Source: Pseudoxanthomonas sp. JBR18
Lineage (GTDB): Bacteria; Pseudomonadota; Gammaproteobacteria; Xanthomonadales; Xanthomonadaceae
Length of the DNA stretch: 64,000 nt
NCBI RefSeq assembly: GCF_028198165.1
Contig: NZ_CP116339.1
Location: forward strand, 682,001 to 746,000
Direction: 5' to 3'
Part shown: positions 17,639 to 26,960 of the stretch, in pieces
Numbering within the stretch: the stretch's first letter is position 1
How the letters are laid out: each line of letters starts with the position of its first letter
Position numbers and translations under genes: made by a program
The notes under the pieces: generated by a model
Told to the model about the DNA's origin: nothing
The model's input: the letters and a program-made list of their open reading frames with translations, nothing else
The model's database searches: none

Positions 17639-19090
17639 GTGAGCGCTGCCCTGTTTCCCCTGTTCGCCGACCTGCGTGGCCGCGCCGTACGCGTGGTGGG
17701 CGGAGGTGCGGTGGCCGAACGCAAGATCGAGGCCCTGCTGCATGCCGGCGCCCTGCCCCGCGTCGGCGCGCCCGCGCTCACCCCACGCCTGGCGCAGTGG
17801 GCTGCCGAAGGCCGCATCGCCTGGCAGCGCGGCGACTTCACCCCGGACTGGCTGGACGCGGTGTGGCTGGTGATCGCCGCCACCGACGATGGGACCGTCA
17901 ATCGCGCCGTGGCCGCCGAAGCCGAGGCCCGCCGCCTGCTGGCCAACGTGGTCGACGACGCCGAGCTGTCCAGCTTCCAGGTCCCCGCCCTCGTCGAACG
18001 CGGCGACCTGCAGATCGCCATCTCCAGCGGCGGCCATGCGCCGATGGTGGCGCGCCACATCCGCCGCCATCTGGAAACCCTGCTGGACGACTCGTGGGGC
18101 GCCTTGGTCTCGCTGCTCGGCCGCCAGCGCACGCGCATCCGCGCACGCTTCCCGGAGATGGGCGCGCGCCGGCGCTTCTTCGAGCAGTTGCTGGCCGGCG
18201 CGGTGCCGCGCCTGCTGCGCCAGCGCCAGGACGCCGCCGCCCTGGCCGCGTTCGACCAGGCCCTGGTCAGCGCCGCCGCCGCGCCCGCCGTCGGCACCGT
18301 GACCCTGGTGGGCGCCGGCCCCGGCGATGCCGGCCTGCTCACCCTCAATGCCCTGCGCGCGATGAACGAAGCCGACGTGATCCTGCACGACCGCCTGGTC
18401 AGTGCCGATGTCCTGGCGATGGCGCGTCGCGACGCCACCCGCATCGAGGTCGGCAAGTCGGCCCGAGGCCACAGCACCCGCCAGGAGGACATCCACGCCC
18501 TGATGCTCGAGCACGCCCGTGCCGGCAAGCGCGTGGTACGGCTCAAGGGCGGTGATCCGTTCGTGTTCGGCCGCGGCGGCGAGGAGCTGCAGGCGCTCAA
18601 GGCGCACGGAGTGCCATTCGAAGTGGTGCCCGGCATTACCGCGGCATTGGCCTGCGCGGCTTACGCCGGTATTCCGCTCACCCATCGCGACCATGCCCAA
18701 GCCGTGCGCCTGGTCACCGCCCACTGCAAGGACTCGATGGACACCCTGGACTGGCAGGCGCTGGCCCAGGAGCGCCAGACCCTGGCCGTATACATGGGCG
18801 TGGCCGGGCTGGCGACCTTCCGCGACCAGCTCATCGCCCACGGCCGCGCCGCGACCACCCCGTTCGCGCTGGTGGAAAACGGCTCGCGCCGTGAGCAGCG
18901 GGTGGTCACCGGGACCCTGGCCGACCTGCCCGACACCGCACGTGCGTTCGACGTGCATTCGCCGGCGCTGCTGATCCTCGGTGAAGTTGCCGCGCTGGCC
19001 CACACCCTGCACTGGTACGGCGCCGCGCCGTTGTCAGCCCCCAGCGCCCCGTCCAACGTTGACGCGCCTTCCCTGTCGCGCGCCGCCTGA
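17639..19090 (+). CDS. cysG: Siroheme synthase
   Basis: A single chain makes siroheme, the cofactor of CysI, from uroporphyrinogen III. Residues about 1-205 form the precorrin-2 dehydrogenase/sirohydrochlorin ferrochelatase part, with the NAD-binding [11 protein letters not shown]. Residues about 217-465 form the uroporphyrinogen-III C-methyltransferase, with [18 protein letters not shown] and the [16 protein letters not shown] segment. The 483 aa length fits trifunctional CysG. The start is the GTG at 17639. It is followed 30 bp later by cysK and is divergent from cysB. Confidence 0.95.
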   Translation: MSAALFPLFADLRGRAVRVVGGGAVAERKIEALLHAGALPRVGAPALTPRLAQWAAEGRIAWQRGDFTPDWLDAVWLVIAATDDGTVNRAVAAEAEARRLLANVVDDAELSSFQVPALVERGDLQIAISSGGHAPMVARHIRRHLETLLDDSWGALVSLLGRQRTRIRARFPEMGARRRFFEQLLAGAVPRLLRQRQDAAALAAFDQALVSAAAAPAVGTVTLVGAGPGDAGLLTLNALRAMNEADVILHDRLVSADVLAMARRDATRIEVGKSARGHSTRQEDIHALMLEHARAGKRVVRLKGGDPFVFGRGGEELQALKAHGVPFEVVPGITAALACAAYAGIPLTHRDHAQAVRLVTAHCKDSMDTLDWQALAQERQTLAVYMGVAGLATFRDQLIAHGRAATTPFALVENGSRREQRVVTGTLADLPDTARAFDVHSPALLILGEVAALAHTLHWYGAAPLSAPSAPSNVDAPSLSRAA

Positions 19091-19120
19091 TTCCACGCTT
19101 CGCAACGGAGACCGTTTCGC

Positions 19121-20080
19121 ATGGCCATCTACGACAACATCCTGGACACCATCGGCCGCACCCCGGTGGTCAAGCTCAAGCGCCTGGCACCAGCGGGCAA
19201 GACCGTCTACGTCAAGGTCGAGTCCTTCAATCCGGGCGGCTCGGTCAAGGATCGCCTGGCCCTGGCGATCATCCTGGACGCCGAGGCCAAGGGCCTGATC
19301 AAGCCTGGCGACACGGTGGTCGAGGCGACCTCGGGCAACACCGGCGTGGCCCTGGCGATGGTCTGCGCCGCGCGCGGCTACAAGTTCGTGGCCACCATGA
19401 CCGAGACCTTCTCGGTGGAGCGCCGCAAGCTGATGCGCGCCTACGGCGCCAAGGTCATCCTGACCCCGGCCGCCGAGCGCGGGAGTGGCATGGTCAAGAA
19501 GGCCAAGGAACTGGCTGACAAGCACGGCTGGTTCCTGGCCAGCCAGTTCACCAACCCGGCCAACCCGGCCTATCACCGCAACACCACCGCGCCGGAAATC
19601 CTGCGCGACTTCGCCGGCCAGCGGCTGGACTTCTTCGTCAGCGGCTGGGGCACCGGCGGCACCCTGACCGGGGTGGGCGAAGTGCTCAAGGCCGCGCGTC
19701 CGGAAACCAAGATCATCGCCACCGAGCCGGCCGGTGCCGCCCTGCTCAAGGGCGACGAATGGAAGCCGCACAAGATCCAGGGCTGGACCCCGGACTTCAT
19801 CCCCGAGGTGCTCAACCGGGACGTCTACGACGAACTGGTGACCGTGGACGATGCGCGCGCGATCGAGACCTCGCGCCGGTTGGCGGCCGAGGAAGGCATC
19901 TTTGTCGGGATCTCCTCCGGGGCGACCCTGGCCAGCGCGCTGGACATCGCCGAAAAGGCGGTGGACGGCTCGGTGGTGCTGGCCATGCTGCCCGACACCG
20001 GCGAGCGCTACTTCTCAACGCCGCTGTTCGCCGACGTCAACGATGGCAGCGACGACGACTGGCTGGCCGGCCTGCCGTAG
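19121..20080 (+). CDS. cysK: Cysteine synthase A (O-acetylserine sulfhydrylase)
   Basis: CysK makes cysteine from O-acetylserine and sulfide, the last step of the pathway begun by CysHIJ. The protein is 319 aa. K43 in NPGGSVKDR binds PLP, and TSGNTG at 70-75 is the substrate loop. A second glycine-rich loop (GWGTGGTLTGVGEVL) binds the PLP phosphate. It lies 30 bp behind cysG in the same direction and ends at a strong hairpin. Confidence 0.96.
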   Translation: MAIYDNILDTIGRTPVVKLKRLAPAGKTVYVKVESFNPGGSVKDRLALAIILDAEAKGLIKPGDTVVEATSGNTGVALAMVCAARGYKFVATMTETFSVERRKLMRAYGAKVILTPAAERGSGMVKKAKELADKHGWFLASQFTNPANPAYHRNTTAPEILRDFAGQRLDFFVSGWGTGGTLTGVGEVLKAARPETKIIATEPAGAALLKGDEWKPHKIQGWTPDFIPEVLNRDVYDELVTVDDARAIETSRRLAAEEGIFVGISSGATLASALDIAEKAVDGSVVLAMLPDTGERYFSTPLFADVNDGSDDDWLAGLP

Positions 20081-20102
20081 TCCACGGCAACGCTTCCCAA
20101 AC

Positions 20103-20133
20103 GCAGACGGGCCGCATCGCGCGGCCCGTCTGC
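20103..20133. terminator. Bidirectional hairpin between cysK and the purine locus
   Basis: GCAGACGGGCCGC (20103-20115) pairs perfectly with GCGGCCCGTCTGC (20121-20133) around ATCGC. It sits between two convergent units and would serve both. U-tracts are weak. Confidence 0.75.
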
Positions 20134-20154
20134 TGTCGTACTGGAGGACACCCG

Positions 20155-21000
20155 CTACTTGAGCGGCTCGGCCGCGCAGGTCGGACGATTGGTCACCAGC
20201 GCATCGATGTGGTACTTGCCCACATAGTCCAGGTAGGCCCGGCAACCGTCCTTGGCGACCTGATCGGCGAGGATGTCGGTGCCGGTCAGGGCGTCCTGGT
20301 TCACATCGCTGATGACCACCGCCCCGGCGTCATGCGCGTCGGCATAGCGCGAGGACTTGGCCCCCTGCGGGACATACATCGCCAGGGGACGGCCCGCGGC
20401 GATGCGCTGGTAGTAGGCGATGTCCGAGCCGGTGTTGACCAGGACCGAGACCATGGCACCGTTGGCATGACGCAAGGCCTCGATCGCATGGGGCCGATCG
20501 AAGGTCAGCAGGATCGTGCGGCCAGCGAGCTGGCGCGCCTGCAGCAACGGGGCGACCTTGGACACCGGCGTGCCCTTGAGGTCCAGCATCAGGAGCACGT
20601 CCGGGACACCGGCGGCCCAGTCCAGCACCTGGGTCAGACGAGGCAGCGACTGCGCGGTCACCTGACCCTTGCCGTCCTTGAGGTGCAGCGCGTCCAGGGC
20701 GGTGCTGTCCTGCGCACCGATCGGCCCGTGACCATCGGTGGTGCGGTCCAGGGTGTCGTCGTGCAGCAGGTAGAGCACGCCATCGCGGCTGCTGGCCAGG
20801 TCCATCTCCACGGCGACCTTGAGGCCGGCGACCTGCTGCATCTGGGCCAGGCTGTTCTCGGGCTGGTCGGCCGAAGCCCGGCCGCGATGGGCCACGATCA
20901 GCGGGCGCTGACTCAACCGGGCCTGTGCCCAGGCATCGGCCAACGGGGTCAACAACGCCAGGGTGAAACAGGACAACAGGATGGGACGCAACGGGCGCAT
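20155..21000 (-). CDS. Exported glycerophosphodiester phosphodiesterase family protein
   Basis: GDPD-family enzyme of 281 aa with a signal peptide (cleavage near ADAWAQA), so periplasmic. It shows VAHRG at 36-40, the QPENSLAQ segment, E-M-D and LLHDDTLDRTTDG, all typical of the metal-dependent GDPD barrel. The family usually hydrolyses glycerophosphodiesters to glycerol-3-phosphate. The ATG at 21000 is 7 bp after the preceding gene and has AAGGAG upstream. As the last gene of the purine locus it may act on other extracellular phosphodiesters or recover phosphate; that part is inference. Confidence 0.85.
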   Translation of the reverse strand: MRPLRPILLSCFTLALLTPLADAWAQARLSQRPLIVAHRGRASADQPENSLAQMQQVAGLKVAVEMDLASSRDGVLYLLHDDTLDRTTDGHGPIGAQDSTALDALHLKDGKGQVTAQSLPRLTQVLDWAAGVPDVLLMLDLKGTPVSKVAPLLQARQLAGRTILLTFDRPHAIEALRHANGAMVSVLVNTGSDIAYYQRIAAGRPLAMYVPQGAKSSRYADAHDAGAVVISDVNQDALTGTDILADQVAKDGCRAYLDYVGKYHIDALVTNRPTCAAEPLK

Positions 21001-21007
21001 CAGGGAA

Positions 21008-22024
21008 TCACTCCTTCGGCACGCCCCGCGCCCAGACATCCCAGCGCGCGAGGATGTCGGCGACCAGCGCGTGCCCAACACGGTAGGCATTGTGGGTAGC
21101 TGGCAGGAAGCCACCCGATTTGGCTGACAACGATGCCCCGACCTCCTGCCCGGGCGCCTCGCGGTCGAAGTTGGAGGCCGTGCGCAGCAGCGCGATGCGG
21201 TCGAACCGCAGCTTGCCGGCCTCGGCACCCCGCTTGAGCGCGGTCAGCGTGGCATTGTCCTCCATCTGCGTGGTGCAGTAGTTGCCCTTGCCCTCGGTAG
21301 TCAGCTGCACGTAAGCCTGCAAGGCCTGCGCGATGAGGCTGCCATGCCAATAGGTGTCGCCGGTCAGCGTGTCGCAGATGCCAACCCCCGGTGAACTGTG
21401 CGCGGCGGTTTGCGGATAGCGCTGGCGGTAGGCCTTGGCCACATCGCTGTCCTCCAGCGGGACCTGGGCGCTGAGCGCATAGGCCTTCTGCAGCAGCGCT
21501 TCGTCGAGCTGGAACAATTCGTTGTCAGTCCTCCAGGTGCTCTTCTGCCCCGGTGCGTTGGCCCCCAGCATCAGGACGTTGGAGGACCAGCCGGCGGGCT
21601 GCTGGCGCGGATCGACCAGGTGCACCAGGCCACCGTCGATCGCATAGCGCGCCCACAGGGCCGAACCCAGCGTGGCATCGTCCGGATCGACGCCGCCGAT
21701 GCCCGCGATCAGGAAGTAGGTCTGGCGCAGGTCGAAGTCCGGCGAGACCACCAGGGCCGTAAGCGTGCTGGCCGCGTTGGCCTTGCCCATGTCGGTGGTG
21801 ACCAGGCACAGGCCGGCGTCCGTGCAATCGACCTGCGGGTAGCGCGGCGACAGCCCGACGACCTCGACATGCCGGGTGAAGCTTTCCGCCTCGCGCCAGG
21901 GGGCCGCTTCCGGCCCGAACATGGTGATCACCATGACCTTGGGCGCCAGCGGCGCCGCGCGGGCCGGCATGATCGCCGCGGCGAACAGGGCCAGCAGGCA
22001 GATGAGCTGGGTGGGACGGGACAT
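21008..22024 (-). CDS. Exported NUP-family (purine nucleoside) protein, copy 1
   Basis: NUP family (purine nucleoside permease) of 338 aa, starting MSRPTQLICLL with a signal peptide ending ARAA. Family features include KVMVITMFGPE, TDMGKANAA, IAGIGGVDPD, GDTYWHG and LLRTASNFD. Despite the family name there are no membrane helices after the signal peptide. The fold is related to purine nucleoside phosphorylases, so a periplasmic nucleoside-binding or cleaving protein is more likely than a permease. It is a paralog of the gene at 24664-25761, and the two flank a TonB receptor. Confidence 0.85.
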   Translation of the reverse strand: MSRPTQLICLLALFAAAIMPARAAPLAPKVMVITMFGPEAAPWREAESFTRHVEVVGLSPRYPQVDCTDAGLCLVTTDMGKANAASTLTALVVSPDFDLRQTYFLIAGIGGVDPDDATLGSALWARYAIDGGLVHLVDPRQQPAGWSSNVLMLGANAPGQKSTWRTDNELFQLDEALLQKAYALSAQVPLEDSDVAKAYRQRYPQTAAHSSPGVGICDTLTGDTYWHGSLIAQALQAYVQLTTEGKGNYCTTQMEDNATLTALKRGAEAGKLRFDRIALLRTASNFDREAPGQEVGASLSAKSGGFLPATHNAYRVGHALVADILARWDVWARGVPKE

Positions 22025-22206
22025 GCGCACGCTCCGGTGACGTCGAACTTGGATAAAGCGATGCCTGTCGCCCGGGACGCGCGGACGCGATGGACGGCAG
22101 GCATCGACGAGAAAGGCGCGCCACGTCCCGGAGACACCGGGCCGTGGCGGTGCAGGGTCCGGGCGGCGATCGAAGCCGCCACGCCGGGCCGTGCGGGACA
22201 ACGGTC

Positions 22207-24522
22207 TTACAGGTCGAACGAACCGCCGAAGGTCACCATGACCGTGCGGTCCTGCAGCAGCTGCCAGGAGGCCGCCGCCGCGCTGGTGCTCAGCGAGGTC
22301 GTCGACGAATAGGTCAGCGCCTTGCGGTCGCCCAGGTTGTACAGGTTCACCTTCACGTACGGCTTGTGCAGGCCACCGAAGTCCTGGAAGTTGTAACCGC
22401 CGTTGAGGTTGACCACCGCGAAGCCACCGGCATCGGACCCGTCGTAGTTGAGGAACGTGCCCCAGATCTTGCTCTGCGCGTTGACGCTCAGGCTGGCCCA
22501 GAAGGCCGCATCGGTGAAGTTGACCGAGGCGTAGCCGACGTTCTTGGGGGCGTTGACCATGGTCTTGCCGTCGGTGGCATAGGTCGTGGTGCCCAGGGTG
22601 ACGTCGCTCTTCATCTCGTTCTTGTTGTACGCATAGGACGCGTACACCGACCAGTTGTCGTCGAACTTGTAGCTCAGCTCGGTGTTGACGCCGCGCATCT
22701 GGGTGCTGCCCAGCTGGTAGTACACCGGCGCACGGGTCACCGGGTCCGAGCCGCTGAACTGCTTGTGGTCGAAGTTGGTCGCATACAGGTCGACCACCGC
22801 GCTCAGGCTGTCACCGTAGAAGCGCCAGCCGATGTCGGCGGTCAGCGACTGCTCCGGCTCGGCATCGCTGAGCGAGGGCTGGCCGCCGATGGCGTTGGCA
22901 TAGGCGGCGTTCCAGAAGTCATACAGCGCCGAGGTATTGATCGGGGCGCGATAGGCCTGGCCGACGCCGGCGAAGAACTGGTTCTGCTCGTTGGCCTGGA
23001 ACTTCACGCCCACCGACGGGGTGAACTTCTTGTAGGTGTGCGAGCCGGACGCATAGAGCGTGCTGGACGCGGGCGAGGTCAGGCTGATGCCGTTGTCCGC
23101 ACCCGGCCAGGTCGAATACCAGCCTTCACGCTTGACCCAGGTGTAGGCGCCGCCGGCGGTGATGGTCCACTGGTCGTTGGGCGTCCAGGTATTGGTCGCG
23201 AACACGCGATAGGTCGGGGTCGTCGAGTAGAAGCGATACGCCACCCGCGGGGTGCCGTTGGCGTTGTGCGAGTAGTACTGGCTGTCGTGGCCCCAGATGT
23301 CAGCCGGATTGCCCTGATCGTCGGCCGGCAGATAGACGTTGGAGCCCTGCTGACGCGGGCGCTCGGCCAGGAAGCCGAACTCCAGGCTGTCGTTCATGCC
23401 GAAGTCCTGCTTGAACTTGACGTGGATGCCCGGGCGGTAGGTGTCGGAGGTGAAGAACACGTAGGTGTTGGCGAAGCCGTAGCTGCCACCGCCGTAGCCA
23501 TAGACCATGTACGGTACGACCGACAGATGCAGGCTGTCGTTGAGGGTGAATTCCCCGTCCAGGCTGGCGATCCAGCTGCGGAACGGATTGACCTCGGTGC
23601 CCACCCAGTCGCCCGCATTGGCCGACTCGTAGGACTCGGTGTAGCCGTAGTGGTAACCGTTGGCGGCGATCTGCGCCTTGGTCAGGTTGCGGTAGTTGTT
23701 CTTGACCTCGCGGTTGTACTGCACCGAGCCGGTGATCGAATCGCCGTCGTCCATGGTCCACACCGACTTGGCGTCGATCTTGGTGACCTTGGACTGACCG
23801 GCACCGCGCCACAGGTCGGTCTGGTTGTTGGAGTAGGAGATCCACGAACGCACCGGGCCGGTGTCGCCGGTGTTGTAGCGCAGGAAGGTGCGCTTGTAGT
23901 TGTTGCTGCCGAAGCTCTGGCTGAAGTCCAGGCCGGCATCGTGGGTCGGATCGACGGTGACCCAGGCGATGTTGCCGCCGGCCGCGCCGATCACCGGCGA
24001 GGTCACGCTGGGGTAGCCCTGCTCGACGGTGATGTCGCCCATGTTCTCGGTGTCGCCGTACTCGGTGGCGTACATCTTGTAGTTGCCCGAGTCGTTGATC
24101 GGCACGCCGTTGACGGTCACACCGACTTCGTCGGCCGGGAAGCCACGCACGGTGAAGTTACCGTCGTTCAGGCCGGTCACGTCGTTGGTGGCCGAGACCG
24201 CGCCCGGGATGCTGGTCAGCATCTGAGTGAAGTTGGCGCCCGGCGCGGTCTTGAGGATGGCTTCGCGGCCGATGGTGGACACCGCCTTGGGCGCGTCCTG
24301 GATCTGCATGTTGCCGCCACCCAGCGACAGCGTGGTGCCGGAGACCTTCACCGTGTCCAGCTGGCGCGCGCGCTGGGTGGCATTGGAGTTGGTGGTGTTG
24401 GAGGTGGTGGTGACGCTGGAGCGCTGGGCGCTCTCGTCGCCCGTCGCTTCCTGGGCGAAGGCGACACCGGCGGTCGCATACAGCGCGGCCGTCACGGCGA
24501 GGGTCAGGATGCCTTTGTTCAT
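22207..24522 (-). CDS. TonB-dependent receptor of the purine-scavenging locus
   Basis: TonB-dependent outer-membrane receptor of 771 aa. The N-terminus MNKGILTLAV with a signal peptide ending GVAFAQ is followed by a Ser/Thr/Asn-rich linker, the plug (about residues 60-180, with NFTVRGFPADEVGVTVNG) and the barrel, ending VTFGGSFDL. It lies between two exported NUP-family genes and downstream of nucleoside-degrading enzymes and a purine permease. It is therefore the likely outer-membrane importer of nucleosides or nucleotides. The substrate is inferred only from neighbours. Confidence 0.88.
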   Translation of the reverse strand: MNKGILTLAVTAALYATAGVAFAQEATGDESAQRSSVTTTSNTTNSNATQRARQLDTVKVSGTTLSLGGGNMQIQDAPKAVSTIGREAILKTAPGANFTQMLTSIPGAVSATNDVTGLNDGNFTVRGFPADEVGVTVNGVPINDSGNYKMYATEYGDTENMGDITVEQGYPSVTSPVIGAAGGNIAWVTVDPTHDAGLDFSQSFGSNNYKRTFLRYNTGDTGPVRSWISYSNNQTDLWRGAGQSKVTKIDAKSVWTMDDGDSITGSVQYNREVKNNYRNLTKAQIAANGYHYGYTESYESANAGDWVGTEVNPFRSWIASLDGEFTLNDSLHLSVVPYMVYGYGGGSYGFANTYVFFTSDTYRPGIHVKFKQDFGMNDSLEFGFLAERPRQQGSNVYLPADDQGNPADIWGHDSQYYSHNANGTPRVAYRFYSTTPTYRVFATNTWTPNDQWTITAGGAYTWVKREGWYSTWPGADNGISLTSPASSTLYASGSHTYKKFTPSVGVKFQANEQNQFFAGVGQAYRAPINTSALYDFWNAAYANAIGGQPSLSDAEPEQSLTADIGWRFYGDSLSAVVDLYATNFDHKQFSGSDPVTRAPVYYQLGSTQMRGVNTELSYKFDDNWSVYASYAYNKNEMKSDVTLGTTTYATDGKTMVNAPKNVGYASVNFTDAAFWASLSVNAQSKIWGTFLNYDGSDAGGFAVVNLNGGYNFQDFGGLHKPYVKVNLYNLGDRKALTYSSTTSLSTSAAAASWQLLQDRTVMVTFGGSFDL

Positions 24523-24663
24523 GTGGGGATTGCCTGTGTGGGGAAGGGTTGGAGCGATGGAAATGTCGGCCTCCCGCCTGTCGCACCGGCGCTGCGTCCG
24601 GTGACTTCATGCGGTGCGCCCTGTGGGCCATTCCCTGGGCCAGAACTGCTGAAAACTCCTGCT

Positions 24664-25761
24664 TTACTTCGCCTGCGTGGCCGCGCCGGGCAGGACGTCG
24701 CGGTACTGGTCCCAGTGCCGCAGGAGCTGGTGCACCACCGGCACGCCCACGCGGTAGTTGGCTTCGTAGGCGGCGACCTGGCCGGGCGTCTCATCGCCGA
24801 TGGTCGCCAGCGGATCCTGGCCCGGCGGTGGCATCGAGGGGTTGCTTGCGGTGCGCAGCACCAGGACACGCTGGGGATCGACCAGGCCCATCTGGCCGTA
24901 GCGCTTGATCCGCTGCGCGGCGTTCTGGCTTTCCATGTTGGTCATGGCAAAGCGCCCCTTGCCGCCGGTCCACAGCTTCACCCAGTCCTGCGCCCACTGG
25001 TTGCGCATGGAGCCATGCCAGTAGCGCTTGGAACCCAGGGTCTCGCCCAGGATCACGCGCGGCGGCCGCTGCGCGTTGGGGAAGCCCACCCAGGCCTTGC
25101 GCCGCGCAGCCAGCGCGGCGGTGTCGGGGATCTTCACGTCGCGGGTCAGGGCATAGGCCCACTGCACCAGCGCGGGGTTGAGCGTATAGGCCATGCCCAG
25201 CTGCTCGGGGGTTTCCACGCTGCCAAACCCGTTGGGGTCGGTGGGCAGGGCGTTGGGCTTCATCGCACCGATGGCGAACAGGCCATACGGCCAGTTCTTG
25301 GGAATCTGGCGGTCGTCGAACTCGCGCAACTGGTCGCCATTGACCACCCAGCGTGCCCACGCCGCGCTGCCAACCGAGACCAGGTTCGGGTCGCCACCGG
25401 AGATGCCGGTGAACAGCCAGTAGGTATGGGTGAGATCGAAGCGCGGGTCGATCACGAACGCGTCCATGTCCCCGAGCATCAGCCCGTACAGGCCATCGGC
25501 GTTGCGCCGGATCGGATGCTCGGCGCCGCGCACGGCGATGGTCTGGTCCAGATGCTCGCGCTCGACCCAGAACTGGTACTCGCCGGGCTTGTCGCCGGTG
25601 TCCTGGCCGTTCTCGAAGTTGGCGACCACCACCATCTTCACCGGGATGCGGGCGCTGGGTTGGACCTGCGCCGGCACCGGCGGCTCGGCGGCCTGGAGCA
25701 GCGGTGCGACCAACGCCAGGACAGCCATGGCCAGGCCACGGCGGAACATCGACCACGACAT
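24664..25761 (-). CDS. Exported NUP-family (purine nucleoside) protein, copy 2
   Basis: NUP family, 365 aa, starting MSWSMFRRGLAM with AGGA upstream and a signal peptide ending LLQAAE. Shared family segments include KMVVVANFENG, FTGISGGDPN, SAAWARWVVNGD, RYWHGS and LRTASNPS. It has no membrane helices, so the name permease probably misleads; a periplasmic nucleoside-handling enzyme fits better. It is 59 bp behind the nucleoside hydrolase gene and upstream of the TonB receptor. Confidence 0.85.
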   Translation of the reverse strand: MSWSMFRRGLAMAVLALVAPLLQAAEPPVPAQVQPSARIPVKMVVVANFENGQDTGDKPGEYQFWVEREHLDQTIAVRGAEHPIRRNADGLYGLMLGDMDAFVIDPRFDLTHTYWLFTGISGGDPNLVSVGSAAWARWVVNGDQLREFDDRQIPKNWPYGLFAIGAMKPNALPTDPNGFGSVETPEQLGMAYTLNPALVQWAYALTRDVKIPDTAALAARRKAWVGFPNAQRPPRVILGETLGSKRYWHGSMRNQWAQDWVKLWTGGKGRFAMTNMESQNAAQRIKRYGQMGLVDPQRVLVLRTASNPSMPPPGQDPLATIGDETPGQVAAYEANYRVGVPVVHQLLRHWDQYRDVLPGAATQAK

Positions 25762-25820
25762 CGGAATTCCTGCAAAGCGAAGGGTGGACACGGGCGTGCC
25801 CAGAGAGGAGAGGACAAGAC

Positions 25821-26960
25821 TCACGGCACCGCTGCTCCCACCGCCGGCGGCTGCGGCCGGGTGAGCAGGCGCGTCATCAAGGCCTCGAAGCGCGGCACGT
25901 CGATCTGGCGCACCACCGTCTCGCGCTGCTCGCCCAGGCCCGGCGCGTAGGGCGGGCTCCAGGACAGGATGTCGCCATAGCCGGGGCCGTGGTCGATGTT
26001 GGTGTCGACCATCAGCTGCTCGGATTCGGTGATCAGCGATGGGTCCAGCCACACCGCCACGGCCAGCTCGTCCCACAATGGGAAGCCGGTGGCGCGGCTC
26101 GCCAGGGCCTTGGCGATCGGCGTCTTTGCATCGCGCATGCGCGCCAGCAGGTCGGGCGTGACTTCGGTGGCGGTGGACGGATCGACCGGCACCATCACGA
26201 TCTTCTTCCACGGCGCGCGCATCACGATGCTGGCCGCCTCCGGGTCGAAGCGGATGTTGAACTCGCGCCGCGGCGTGTTGACGAATTCGCGCGCGAACTG
26301 CCTGGCCGCCGCGCTGTCACGCGCCTGCCGTGGCTCCAGCGAGCCGCCCATGTACACCAGCTGCTTGGCCAGCGAGGCGAACTGCGGGTCCAGGCGCTGG
26401 GCCAGGGCCAGATTGGTCAGCGGCCCGGTGGCGATGATCGTGACCTGACCGGGATGGGCGTGGACCATGCGCAGCAGGAACATCGCCGCAGGTTCGGCGG
26501 CGGCCTTGACCACGCTCGGATTGCCCAGCTTCAGGTCCGGAACCACCTCCGGGCCGTGGTAGGCGGGGTCGCCCTGGAAGTTCGGCTCGACCCAGTGCTT
26601 CATCCACGCGCCCTTCCACACCAGCTTGCCGTACAGCGCTTCCCAGCGCTCGGTCTCGGTCTCGGTGTTGACCAGCGGATTGATCGCCCCCTGCACCGCC
26701 GGCACCTCGGGATGGCCGGTGATTTCCAGCATGCGCCGGGCATGGGCGGTGGCCTCGTTGGCCCAGACGTTGCCGCTGACGGTGGTCAGGCCCAACACCT
26801 GCACGTCCGGCGCTTGCAGCGCCATCACCTGGGCCGGGGCAAAGCCATCCAGGTCATCGTCCAGGATCACCAGCTGCTTGTCGCCCGCCCGCGCCGGCAG
26901 CGTGGCCAGCATGGAGAGCAGCCACAGCGCACCGGCAAGCAGGCCGTGGGGACGCCCCAT
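25821..26960 (-). CDS. Exported inosine-uridine nucleoside hydrolase family protein
   Basis: IUNH family, 379 aa, with a signal peptide ending PARAG. The family hydrolyses the N-glycosidic bond of nucleosides using a calcium-binding aspartate cluster. Here the N-terminal motif reads DDDLDGF at 34-40 instead of the usual D-x-D-x-G-x-D-D. The C-terminal His-Asp pair of classic enzymes appears as W-D-E-L-A-V-A, so the catalytic histidine seems replaced. It may act on altered nucleosides or be a divergent subfamily. The ATG overlaps the stop of the adenosine deaminase gene (TGATG), which supports the start. Confidence 0.82.
   Translation of the reverse strand: MGRPHGLLAGALWLLSMLATLPARAGDKQLVILDDDLDGFAPAQVMALQAPDVQVLGLTTVSGNVWANEATAHARRMLEITGHPEVPAVQGAINPLVNTETETERWEALYGKLVWKGAWMKHWVEPNFQGDPAYHGPEVVPDLKLGNPSVVKAAAEPAAMFLLRMVHAHPGQVTIIATGPLTNLALAQRLDPQFASLAKQLVYMGGSLEPRQARDSAAARQFAREFVNTPRREFNIRFDPEAASIVMRAPWKKIVMVPVDPSTATEVTPDLLARMRDAKTPIAKALASRATGFPLWDELAVAVWLDPSLITESEQLMVDTNIDHGPGYGDILSWSPPYAPGLGEQRETVVRQIDVPRFEALMTRLLTRPQPPAVGAAVP

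Noticed and set aside
24523..24663. GGGTAGGTG-type activator boxes upstream of the purine TonB receptor
   Set aside because: The gap contains G-rich stretches such as GGGGATTG and GGGAAGGG but no paired repeat with 19 bp spacing, so this receptor is probably not in the same regulon.
22090..25950. 1286-codon open frame on the plus strand across the NUP/TonB receptor genes
   Set aside because: It is antisense to three genes with clear signal peptides and family motifs, and its translation has no recognisable domain.
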